From Agrobacterium salinitolerans (GTDB taxonomy: Bacteria > Pseudomonadota > Alphaproteobacteria > Rhizobiales > Rhizobiaceae): 64,000 bases of DNA. Position numbers and translations under genes: made by a program. The stretch is taken from NCBI RefSeq assembly GCF_002008225.1, contig NZ_MRDH01000038.1:28304-92303 (forward strand), read 5' to 3'. The notes below the pieces were generated by a model, which was not told where the DNA came from, did no database searches, and was given only the letters and a program-made list of their open reading frames with translations. This document shows, piece by piece, positions 7,792 to 15,581 of this stretch (the first letter of the stretch is position 1; every line of letters begins with the position of its first letter).

Positions 7792-8433
7792 ATGGATGAT
7801 ACGAGCGCACGCAGGCGACTGAACCTTTGGGCCTCCGCGCCGGATCGTCATTCATTGCTGGAGGACGCGCAGGGCGTTCTCGCGGGCAGCATGCTGGTTT
7901 CGCTCGGCGTCACGCTGTTTTCCGCTGCCGGCCTTTTGACGGGCGGTACGGTCGGTCTGGCGTTTCTCGTGCATTACGGCGCAGATCTCAGCTTCGGTAC
8001 GGTCTTCTTCCTCGTCAATCTGCCGTTTTATTATCTCGCCTTCCGTCGCCTCGGCCTTGCATTCACGGTCAAGACCTTCTGCGCCATCGCCATGACGGCG
8101 CTGCTTTCCGAATATATGCCGGGCTTCTTTGCCTTTGAGAGCATCAACCCGATTGCCGCGGCACTGTTCGGCGGGTTGACGGTGGCGGCCGGCATGCTGG
8201 CGCTGTTCCGGCATCGCACCAGCCTCGGCGGCTTCGGCATCCTGGCGCTCTATCTTCAGGATCGCTTCGGCTGGCGCGCCGGCCTCGTGCAGCTCGCCTT
8301 TGACGGCATGGTTCTCGCCTGCTCCTTCTTCGTTGCGACGCCTTTCGTTATCCTTTGTTCCATTCTAGGCGCGCTGGTCATGAACCTCACGCTCGCCGTC
8401 AACCACAGAAACGACCGCTACATCGCGATGTAG
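7792..8433 (+). CDS. YitT family membrane protein, tandem paralogue
   Basis: 213 residues and collinear with the preceding protein: GLLTGGTVGLAFLVHYGADLS, VNLPFYYLAFRRLGLAF, FRHRTSLGGFGILALYLQDRFG and the terminal NHRNDRYIAM. Similarity continues along the whole length, so the pair arose by duplication. The last codons and stop lie inside a perfect 32-base palindrome, which probably ends transcription for this gene and the convergent decarboxylase-like gene. Confidence 0.85.
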   Translation: MDDTSARRRLNLWASAPDRHSLLEDAQGVLAGSMLVSLGVTLFSAAGLLTGGTVGLAFLVHYGADLSFGTVFFLVNLPFYYLAFRRLGLAFTVKTFCAIAMTALLSEYMPGFFAFESINPIAAALFGGLTVAAGMLALFRHRTSLGGFGILALYLQDRFGWRAGLVQLAFDGMVLACSFFVATPFVILCSILGALVMNLTLAVNHRNDRYIAM

Positions 8434-8441
8434 CGGTCGTT
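8410..8441. terminator. Perfect 32-base palindrome at the end of convergent genes
   Basis: Bases 8410-8425 (AACGACCGCTACATCG) are followed directly by their exact reverse complement at 8426-8441. The element includes the last seven sense codons and the TAG stop (8431-8433) of the YitT paralogue. It lies 19 bases before the 3' end of the convergent decarboxylase gene. Strong hairpin potential on both strands suits a bidirectional terminator, although no long T-run follows. Confidence 0.6.
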
Positions 8442-8459
8442 CGATGCGGTCGTGGTGGC

Positions 8460-8921
8460 TCAGGCCGCCTTCGCAGCCGCGTCGATCGGATGCTGCGAGC
8501 GGAAGCCGACCGCGATGCGGTTCCAGGTGTTGATTGCGCCGATCGCAACCGTGATTTTCACGATGTCCTCATCGGAAAAATGCGCTTTCAACGTCTCGAA
8601 GGCATCATCCGGAGCGCCGGTTTCGGCAATCTTCGTCACCGCATCCACCCAGCCAAGCAGAGCCCGTTCCTGTTCGGTATAAACGGGGGATTCGCGCCAG
8701 ACGCTCATCAGGTTGATCCATTGTTCGGAAAGCCCGTCATGGCGGCTTTCCTTCACATGCATGTCCACGCAGAAGGCGCAGCCGTTGATGATCGAGGCAC
8801 GCAGCTTGATGAGGTGGATGAAGCGGCGCTCAAGACCGCTGGTCTGAACATAATTTTCAAAAGCCATCATGGCCTTGAAAGCTTCGGGGGATGCTTTGGC
8901 ATAGTTGACGCGAGTTTTCAT
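8460..8921 (-). CDS. Carboxymuconolactone decarboxylase / AhpD-like protein
   Basis: 153 residues of the AhpD-like all-helical fold. The redox motif INGCAFCVDMH supplies the C-x2-C pair and the following His seen in alkylhydroperoxidase-type members; a later EQERALLGWVDAVTKIAE helix is also typical. It probably reduces peroxides or a related electrophile, rather than decarboxylating muconolactone. The Rrf2-type regulator gene is directly upstream in the same direction, so it is its likely regulator and partner in a redox-sensing operon. Confidence 0.85.
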   Translation of the reverse strand: MKTRVNYAKASPEAFKAMMAFENYVQTSGLERRFIHLIKLRASIINGCAFCVDMHVKESRHDGLSEQWINLMSVWRESPVYTEQERALLGWVDAVTKIAETGAPDDAFETLKAHFSDEDIVKITVAIGAINTWNRIAVGFRSQHPIDAAAKAA

Positions 8922-9029
8922 GTGTTTCTCCGTTGGTTGGGTTGGTTTAAGGCGTGTGTCATCGGTCCGGGAAGCGGCAATGCCATCCGGGAACGTGATT
9001 GGTGGTTATTCCGGGTCTCGTTTTCGGGT

Positions 9030-9533
9030 TCAGCGCATCGTCGTCTTGCGCTCATTCATGTCCAGAAAGGCGCAGCCACGCGCGGCAATCCCGCCATCAT
9101 CATTGGCAGCAAGATCACCCAGAATATCGGCGATGGTGGTTTTGGCGAGTTCGGCCCGGTAGACTTTCTCTGCTTTCAACATCGCGGCATTGATTCCGCA
9201 GGGCTTGGTGAAATAACGGCCGGGCAGCGGGTTCGGCCCGCGCTGGCGGATTTCCGCGCAACGAAACGCCGGCTGCGGTCCTTCGACCGCCAGAACGATG
9301 TCAAGCAGGGTGATCTTGTCGGTCGGTCGCGCCAGACGATATCCGCCCTTAGGCCCCGGCACCGTGGCGACAATGCCCGCGCTGGACAATGATTGCAGGT
9401 GCTTCAGAAGATAGCTCGTGGAAACGCCGTGAAATTCCGCCAGCGCCGCTGCCGATAACACGCCGCCTTCGGAAAGTCCCGCCAGCATGCCCACGCTGTG
9501 AATGGCCTGTTCAACGCCGTCGCCGAGTTTCAT
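9030..9533 (-). CDS. Rrf2 family transcriptional regulator
   Basis: 167 residues. An N-terminal winged helix (about 1-80) has LSAAALAEFHGVSTSYLLKH as the recognition region and GPKGGYRLARP as the wing, diagnostic of Rrf2. Three cysteines follow in the C-terminal half, but spaced by 19 residues and then far downstream, not as in the C-x5-C-x5-C cluster of IscR, so iron-sulfur binding is uncertain. The ATG at 9533 has GAGGA just upstream. A 25-base inverted repeat 25-49 bases before the start is a likely binding site. It is the first gene of an operon with the AhpD-like gene. Confidence 0.85.
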   Translation of the reverse strand: MKLGDGVEQAIHSVGMLAGLSEGGVLSAAALAEFHGVSTSYLLKHLQSLSSAGIVATVPGPKGGYRLARPTDKITLLDIVLAVEGPQPAFRCAEIRQRGPNPLPGRYFTKPCGINAAMLKAEKVYRAELAKTTIADILGDLAANDDGGIAARGCAFLDMNERKTTMR

Positions 9534-9557
9534 TGGTTCCTCACGTCTTGTTGCTGT

Positions 9558-9582
9558 ATCGTGGACATTACTTATCCATGAT
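9558..9582. promoter_or_regulatory. Inverted-repeat operator for the Rrf2 regulator
   Basis: Arms ATCGTGGACA (9558-9567) and TATCCATGAT (9573-9582) are complementary at 8 of 10 positions around a 5-base centre. Its size fits an Rrf2 dimer site. It sits between two divergent genes and overlaps a candidate start codon (9578) of the helicase, so binding could affect both. Confidence 0.6.
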
Positions 9583-12169
9583 TCTGATTTCCTGTCAAGC
9601 GTCGCTGGAGCGCTCTTCTTTTTCTCAGGTTTTTCACTACCTTGAAGGGGTGAAACATACCGAGTCTCCCACGTCCGGCACGCATGTCGGCACCTTGCCC
9701 CTTCCATTCCAGAAATGGTTTGCCGAAAAAGGGTGGTCTGCGCGCGCCCATCAGCTGGAGCTGATGGCACGGGCGAGGGGCGGGGAAAACATGCTCCTGA
9801 TCGCACCAACAGGCGCAGGCAAAACGCTGGGTGGCTTCCTGGCCTCGCTCACCGCTCTCACAGAGCGCGGCAAGGTTCCGCCCGGCTCCGGCTTTGTCGG
9901 CGTGCACACCCTCTACATCTCGCCGCTGAAGGCGCTTGCAGTCGATATCGAGCGAAATCTCACCAAACCCGTTTCCGAAATGGGTCTGCCGATTGTCATC
10001 GAAACCCGCACCGGCGATACGCCCCAGGCGAAACGCCAGCGCCAGAAGGTGAGGCCGCCGGATATCCTGCTGACGACACCGGAGCAGGTCTCACTGCTGC
10101 TTGCCAATAAGGAGGCGGAGCGCTTTTTCCGCGACCTGAAATATGTGGTGCTTGATGAGTTGCACTCGCTCGTCACATCCAAACGCGGCCATCTGCTGTC
10201 GCTGGCGCTCGCGCGGGTGCGCAGGCACGCGCCGGATGTGCGTTTTATCGGCCTGTCGGCCACGGTCGCCGATCCGATGGATTTGCGCCGTTACCTTGCG
10301 CCGCAGGGACAGGGTGAGCCGCCGGCCGGCCTCATCACGGTCGAAGGGGGCGCTAAGCCGGATATCTCCATTCTGCAAACGGAAGAGCGCATTCCGTGGT
10401 CCGGCCATTCCGCGCGTTATGCCGGCAAGGACTTGTACGAGGCGTTGAAGCGGCATCAGACCACGCTGGTCTTTGTGAATACGCGCTCACAGGCGGAAAG
10501 GGTCTTCCAGGAACTCTGGACCGTCAATGACGACAACCTGCCGATTGCACTGCATCACGGTTCGCTGGATGCCGGCCAGCGCCGCAGGGTGGAGGCGGCG
10601 ATGGCGGAAAACAAGCTGCGCGCTGTTGTCGCGACCTCTACGCTCGATCTCGGCATAGACTGGGGCGATGTGGACTTGGTGGTGCATGTCGGCGCGCCAA
10701 AAGGCGCAAGCCGTCTTGCCCAGCGTATCGGGCGCGCCAATCACCGTATGGACGAGCCTTCAAAGGCGATCCTCGTTCCCGCCAACCGCTTCGAGGTGAT
10801 GGAGTGCCGGGCCGCGCTGGATGCCAATTACATCGGCGCGCAGGATACCCCGCCCATTGCCGAAGGCGCGCTCGATGTTCTCGCCCAGCATGTGCTCGGC
10901 ATGGCCTGCGCCGAACCCTTCGATGCGGATGAGCTCTATCGAGAAGTGACCAGCGCTTCGCCCTATGCCGATTTGCCGCGCCCCACCTTCGACCGGGTGG
11001 TGGATTTTACCGCCACCGGTGGTTATGCGCTGCGCACCTATGAGCGTTATGCTCGCATCCGTCAGATGAAGGATGGGCGCTGGCGCGTTTCCAATCCAGC
11101 CGTTGCCCAGCAATATCGCCTTAACCTTGGCACCATCGTCGAGGCAGCAGAACTCAATGTCCGCATGGTCAAGCGCAACGCCAAGGGCACGGTCGGGCGC
11201 GGCGGCATGTCACTCGGCAAGGTCGAGGAATATTTTCTCGAACAGCTGGTGCAGGGGGACACATTCCTGTTTGCCGGAAAGGTGCTGCGTTTTGAAGGTA
11301 TCCGCGAGAACGAATGTCTGGTTTCGCAGGCTTTCTCCCTCGATCCGAAGATTCCCTCCTATGCAGGCGGCAAGTTTCCGCTCTCGACCTACCTGGCGGA
11401 TCAGGTGCGCTCCATGCTTGCCGATCCGGCCCGCTGGCAGGCATTGCCGGATCAGGTCCGTGACTGGCTTGAAATCCAGAAGGAAAAGTCGATCATCCCA
11501 AAGCGCGACGAGCTGCTGGTGGAAACCTTTCCCTTCCGCAAGCGCTTTTTCATGGTCATGTATCCCTTCGAGGGGCGTTTGGCGCACCAGACGCTCGGCA
11601 TGCTTGTGACGAGGCGGCTGGAGCGGGCTGGCGCCAAGCCGATGGGTTTCGTCGCCACCGATTATTCACTCGCCATCTGGGCCATGGAAGATATCGGCAT
11701 GCGGCTGAAATCCCGCCGCCTGTCGCTTGCAGACCTGCTCGACGAAGACATGCTGGGCGACGATCTGGAAGCATGGCTGGACGAATCCTTCATGCTGAAG
11801 CGCACCTTCCGCAACTGCGCCATCATCTCGGGTCTCATCGAACGCCGCCACCCCGGCAAGGAAAAGACCGGCAGGCAGGTGACCGTGTCGGCCGATCTTA
11901 TTTATGACGTTCTTCGCAGCCATGAGCCGGATCATATCCTGCTGGAAGCCACGCGGCGCGATGCCGCGGCAGGACTTTTGGACATTGGCCGTCTTGGAGA
12001 TATGCTGAAGCGAATCAAGGGACACACCACGCATCGCGCGCTGGAGCATGTCTCACCTCTTGCCGTTCCGGTCATGCTGGAAATCGGCCGGGAGACGGTG
12101 GCGGGCGAAGCGATGGACGATGTGCTGGCGGAAGCCGCCGATGAGCTGATCGCCGAGGCGATGTCCTGA
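9578..12169 (+). CDS. Ligase-associated DNA damage response DEXH-box helicase (Lhr family)
   Basis: About 863 residues. The helicase motifs are APTGAGKTLGG (Walker A), TTPEQVSLLL, VLDELHSLVTSKRG (DELH), GLSATVADP, FVNTRSQAERVFQEL, TSTLDLGIDWGDVDLVVHVG and RIGRANHR. A large C-terminal region follows, as in Lhr-like repair helicases. These proteins act with ATP-dependent DNA ligase, an exonuclease and a phosphoesterase in DNA repair; the phosphoesterase is next, but ligase and exonuclease are not in this window. The start is uncertain: ATG 9578 lies in the Rrf2 operator, and a GTG at 9650 gives a shorter N-terminus with a poorly spaced purine run. Confidence 0.92.
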   Translation: MILISCQASLERSSFSQVFHYLEGVKHTESPTSGTHVGTLPLPFQKWFAEKGWSARAHQLELMARARGGENMLLIAPTGAGKTLGGFLASLTALTERGKVPPGSGFVGVHTLYISPLKALAVDIERNLTKPVSEMGLPIVIETRTGDTPQAKRQRQKVRPPDILLTTPEQVSLLLANKEAERFFRDLKYVVLDELHSLVTSKRGHLLSLALARVRRHAPDVRFIGLSATVADPMDLRRYLAPQGQGEPPAGLITVEGGAKPDISILQTEERIPWSGHSARYAGKDLYEALKRHQTTLVFVNTRSQAERVFQELWTVNDDNLPIALHHGSLDAGQRRRVEAAMAENKLRAVVATSTLDLGIDWGDVDLVVHVGAPKGASRLAQRIGRANHRMDEPSKAILVPANRFEVMECRAALDANYIGAQDTPPIAEGALDVLAQHVLGMACAEPFDADELYREVTSASPYADLPRPTFDRVVDFTATGGYALRTYERYARIRQMKDGRWRVSNPAVAQQYRLNLGTIVEAAELNVRMVKRNAKGTVGRGGMSLGKVEEYFLEQLVQGDTFLFAGKVLRFEGIRENECLVSQAFSLDPKIPSYAGGKFPLSTYLADQVRSMLADPARWQALPDQVRDWLEIQKEKSIIPKRDELLVETFPFRKRFFMVMYPFEGRLAHQTLGMLVTRRLERAGAKPMGFVATDYSLAIWAMEDIGMRLKSRRLSLADLLDEDMLGDDLEAWLDESFMLKRTFRNCAIISGLIERRHPGKEKTGRQVTVSADLIYDVLRSHEPDHILLEATRRDAAAGLLDIGRLGDMLKRIKGHTTHRALEHVSPLAVPVMLEIGRETVAGEAMDDVLAEAADELIAEAMS

Positions 12170-12197
12170 AAGACCCATTGAAGGAACGACGACAACA

Positions 12198-12926
12198 TTG
12201 CTGAGCCGGCTGACATTGAGCGACAGATTTTCCAATGGCTTCGAATGCCTTGGCAGCGAGACCGTCATCAATGGCGTTGCCGCCTGGTGCGATCCGCTGG
12301 GCGGGCTGTATCTGCCTGACCTCTCGCTGCTGGTCGTCTCCGATCTGCATCTGGAAAAGGGCGCGGCCTTTGCCCGGCGCGGCTCCATGCTGCCGCCCTA
12401 CGACACCATCGCCACGCTTAAAATCCTGTCCTCGCTGATCAGCCGCTACGATCCGAGGATCGTCGTCAGCCTCGGTGACAATTTCCATGATCGCGTCGGC
12501 TCGCAGCATCTGCCGCTGCCGCTGCGCGAACTCATTCGCGAGATGGCGCGTGGCCGCGAATGGATATGGATAAACGGCAACCATGATCCCGATGGTACGG
12601 TCGATCTGCCGGGCTCTTCGGTGGACGAGATGTTTTACGGCGCTCTCGTCTTCCGCCACGAGCCGAAACCGGGAGATGCCGCCGGCGAAATCGCGGGGCA
12701 CCTGCATCCCTCCGCCACGGTCCGCCGCCGCGAAAAGACGGTGCGACGGCCTTGTTTCGCCACAGACGGTTCGCGTCTGTTGATGCCGGCTTTCGGGGTG
12801 ATGAGCGGCGGGCTGGATTTGCGCCATAAGGCGATGCGCGGCCTCTTCGATCACGCCGCGCTCGTCGCGCATCTGATGGGGCGGGACCGCATCTATTCTG
12901 TGCGATTTTCAAATCTTATCGGCTGA
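12198..12926 (+). CDS. pdeM: Ligase-associated DNA damage response endonuclease/phosphoesterase PdeM
   Basis: 242 residues of the calcineurin-like metallophosphoesterase fold. All metal-binding motifs are visible: VVSDLHLEKG, SLGDNFHD, INGNHD and AGHLHPSA. Family members are linked genetically to the Lhr-type helicase just upstream (28-base gap), consistent with a DNA-end processing role. No ATG fits; a TTG at 12198 with AAGGA twelve bases upstream is the likely start. Length is normal for the family. Confidence 0.88.
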   Translation: MLSRLTLSDRFSNGFECLGSETVINGVAAWCDPLGGLYLPDLSLLVVSDLHLEKGAAFARRGSMLPPYDTIATLKILSSLISRYDPRIVVSLGDNFHDRVGSQHLPLPLRELIREMARGREWIWINGNHDPDGTVDLPGSSVDEMFYGALVFRHEPKPGDAAGEIAGHLHPSATVRRREKTVRRPCFATDGSRLLMPAFGVMSGGLDLRHKAMRGLFDHAALVAHLMGRDRIYSVRFSNLIG

Positions 12927-12972
12927 GCGTATTTTCCGAACGTAAGACCGCTACGTAGTTACCGGAAATGCT

Positions 12973-13410
12973 CTATTGCCGGTAGACCAGCACCGGTATC
13001 TTCGAATTCTTGAGCACCTTGGCCGTGACGCTGCCGAGCAGCAACTCCACGAAGCGCCTGTGTCGGTGCGAGGCCATGGCGATGAGATCGCAGCCGCTCT
13101 TGTCGGCGATTTCGATAATCGCTTCGTCCGGCCGCCCCGCGCGCGCAAGCAGGGCCTCGCAATCGAGCCCCATGGCGGCGGCGTGCGCCTGCGTATCTCT
13201 CAGCAGATGTTCCGCTTCCTCGCAGCGGTGAAATTCCTCTTCGGCAATGGCGGCAATGTCCTCGACATCGCTGGCAATCACATGAAAGGGTTCCGATACC
13301 GTCACCACGGTCACCTTTGCGCCTGCCTCCCTGGCGAGAGCGAACCCTTGGTCGATTGCGATCTGCGCCAGCGGCGAGCCATCGGTGGGAATGAGAATGT
13401 GCTTGAACAT
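12973..13410 (-). CDS. Universal stress protein family protein
   Basis: 145 residues starting MFKHILIPTDGSPLAQIA, the usual UspA opening. A C-terminal LLLGSVTAKVLKNSKIPVLVY stretch gives the final beta strand. The nucleotide-binding glycine pattern seen in ATP-binding members (G-x2-G-x9-G-S/T) is degraded: SHRHRR replaces the usual GxxG part, so ATP binding is doubtful. The ATG at 13410 is preceded by GGAGAAATGTC. An in-frame upstream extension to 13545 has no Usp similarity. Confidence 0.85.
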   Translation of the reverse strand: MFKHILIPTDGSPLAQIAIDQGFALAREAGAKVTVVTVSEPFHVIASDVEDIAAIAEEEFHRCEEAEHLLRDTQAHAAAMGLDCEALLARAGRPDEAIIEIADKSGCDLIAMASHRHRRFVELLLGSVTAKVLKNSKIPVLVYRQ

Positions 13411-13567
13411 GACATTTCTCCTTTTCATCCCCGTCACAACCGCACATACCGCCATAACCTGGGTGCGGGGTTGTAACGCCTTGAATTTTACCGCAAACCG
13501 TTGGCGGAAGCGAATGCTATCTTCGCCGACTGGGACGGCAGACACTCTCTTTTTCGGGAAAAAAGGA

Positions 13568-14395
13568 TCAGTCCTTGCGGAAGATGATGCTGGCGCCCCA
13601 GCCGGTCACGACTGCCAGTAGAACGCAGAGCGCGCCATAGGCAAGCGGCGTCTGATGCGCGGCATCGGTGATCGCCTGTTCCATGCCCGTCTTGACGACG
13701 CGCAGTTTCAGTTCGCGCTGGGCGATGAATTTGCCGCTCTTGAAGAGATAGGCGCGGGCGGTATGCACGCCATTCGGCACGTTGGCCGGCAGGCGCAAAG
13801 TCGCCCAGAACAGGCCGGTGCGTTCCAGCCGCACCCCGGTTGTGTCGTTGCGATAGATGCCGCTGGAAAGCTTCAGACGCCGATAAGCCTCCTGAAAGTC
13901 GAAAACATTGTCCGGCACGCCGGAGAAGACCGCGCTTTTCAGTGACAGATGGTCGACGCCGAGCCCCATGGCGCGGAGCGTTCCGGGCGAGGCGATGTCG
14001 GCGGTATTGCGCGTGCTGGCCATGGAATAGGACTCCGGCAGCGGCGTGAAGGTGATGGCGCTGGTATTGATCCATATGCCCGCCACGCGCTGTTTCTTGC
14101 GCACGGTCATATAGTCGCTCGGCCCTTCCAGCGTTACGACAATGTCATATTGTCCGATGGCCAGCAGCAGCTGGTCGGTATTGTTGAGTGCGCCGAAGAG
14201 GGTGAAATCCGCGCCGCGAAAATCCGAAGCGATCGGAATTTCGGTGGTCGACGCGCCGATTTCGATGTTTTCCTGCAGCGGCGGCTGCTGCGGACCGGGC
14301 GGCAGGGCAAGCGGCGGCGTCTGGGCCGAAGCCGGTTGTCCGAGGGAAAGACATGAGGCCAGCGCAAGGGCGGCAAGCAGCAAATGGCGGATCAA
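13568..14395 (-). CDS. TIGR02186 family exported membrane-anchored protein
   Basis: 275 residues. A signal peptide (about 1-24, ending ASAQ) leads into a beta-rich periplasmic domain with IEIGASTTEIPI and FTLFGALNN near the start, and a single C-terminal membrane helix (about 248-270) anchors it. It matches TIGR02186, a family of unknown function that I recall as usually encoded beside a TauE/SafE exporter, as here. The start is a TTG whose last bases overlap the TGA stop of the exporter (TTGA), so translation is coupled. It may be an accessory subunit of the exporter. Confidence 0.78.
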   Translation of the reverse strand: MIRHLLLAALALASCLSLGQPASAQTPPLALPPGPQQPPLQENIEIGASTTEIPIASDFRGADFTLFGALNNTDQLLLAIGQYDIVVTLEGPSDYMTVRKKQRVAGIWINTSAITFTPLPESYSMASTRNTADIASPGTLRAMGLGVDHLSLKSAVFSGVPDNVFDFQEAYRRLKLSSGIYRNDTTGVRLERTGLFWATLRLPANVPNGVHTARAYLFKSGKFIAQRELKLRVVKTGMEQAITDAAHQTPLAYGALCVLLAVVTGWGASIIFRKD

Positions 14396-15318
14396 TAACC
14401 TAACCCCCCAACGGCGACTGAAAACAGGTCTTCCGGGCGCACCACCAGCGACACGGCAAGGCGAAGCGCAACAGCGAGGACGAGAAGCGCCAGCAGGGCG
14501 CGCAGCTGTTCGCCGCGCAGTTTTTGGCCGACGCGCACGCCATATTGCGCGCCAATGACGCCCGCCACCATCAGGATAAAGGCCAGCACCACATCGACGG
14601 AATAGTTGGTCGCTGCCTGAACGACGGTCGTATAGGCGGTCACGAAAATGATCTGGAACAGCGAGGTGCCGACGACCACATTGGTCGGAATACGCAGAAG
14701 ATAGATCAGTGCCGGCACCATGATGAAGCCGCCGCCGACACCCATGACGGAGGTGAGGATTCCGATGGCGAAACCCAGTGTGACGACGGGAATGATGCTA
14801 AGATAGATCTTCGATTTCTTGAACCGCATTTTCAGCGGCAGGCGGTGCACCCAATTATGATGGCCCGGCCGGCGCAACGTCACGGCTTCGTTGCGTGCAG
14901 CGCGGCGGAGCGCCGAAATGCTTTCCTTCAGCATCAGGCCGCCGACGGCGCCGAGCAGGATGACATAGAGGAGCGAAACGATGAGATCGAGCTGGCCGAT
15001 GCTGCGCAGGAAGGAGAATATCCAGACGCCGACCGTCGCGCCCACAAGACCGCCGACGAGCAGGACGGTGCCGAGCTTGACATCGAGCGTGCCGCGCCGG
15101 AAATGCGTGATCGCGCCGGAAACGGAGGAAGCCACCACCTGGTTCGCGCCCGTCGCCACGGCCACTACAGGCGGAATATTGTAGAAAATCAGAAGCGGGG
15201 TAATCAAAAAGCCGCCGCCCACGCCAAACATGCCGGACAGAAAACCGACGGCCGCGCCCATGCCGAGAATGATGAAAATATTCACCGACAGTTCTGCGAT
15301 CGGCAGATAGACAGTCAC
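14392..15318 (-). CDS. Sulfite exporter TauE/SafE family protein
   Basis: 308 residues with about eight membrane helices in two halves, each with the family motif: GFLSGMFGVGGGFLITP near the start and GILTSVMGVGGGFIMVPAL in the second half. TauE/SafE proteins export sulfite, sulfoacetate or related anions. The GTG at 15318 is chosen because it starts just before the first helix; upstream in-frame sequence to 15462 is rich in charged residues and looks non-coding. The gene is coupled to the TIGR02186 gene downstream. Confidence 0.85.
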   Translation of the reverse strand: MTVYLPIAELSVNIFIILGMGAAVGFLSGMFGVGGGFLITPLLIFYNIPPVVAVATGANQVVASSVSGAITHFRRGTLDVKLGTVLLVGGLVGATVGVWIFSFLRSIGQLDLIVSLLYVILLGAVGGLMLKESISALRRAARNEAVTLRRPGHHNWVHRLPLKMRFKKSKIYLSIIPVVTLGFAIGILTSVMGVGGGFIMVPALIYLLRIPTNVVVGTSLFQIIFVTAYTTVVQAATNYSVDVVLAFILMVAGVIGAQYGVRVGQKLRGEQLRALLALLVLAVALRLAVSLVVRPEDLFSVAVGGLGY

Positions 15319-15540
15319 GGCTCGGACCTCGGGCAAATGGTTCCGGGCGGCATGGCTTGTCCGGGTGAGGGGGCCGCGCCGCGATTTACACTTTCTGTCT
15401 GAAAAGACCGGGCATGCCCGATCTTCATCCGTCATGCCCACGAGGGCCTGACCTGTCAACATTCAACGGCAAATACGTTGATAATTTGGAAAGATAGCGG
15501 CCGTGTGTCGGCAGCGGGCCACATTCCTGCGCCGGGCTGA

Positions 15541-15566
15541 GCGAAAGCGGCCAAAGGGCCGCTTCG
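15541..15566 (-). terminator. Candidate hairpin terminator of podJ
   Basis: GCGAAAGCGGCC, AAAG, GGCCGCTTCGC form a stem of about 11 pairs with one bulged A, starting 16 bases past the podJ stop at 15582. A long T-run is missing, so Rho-independent action is only possible. It separates podJ from the exporter gene region, which is read in the same direction. Confidence 0.45.
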
Positions 15567-15581
15567 CCGGTTCTTGAATGT

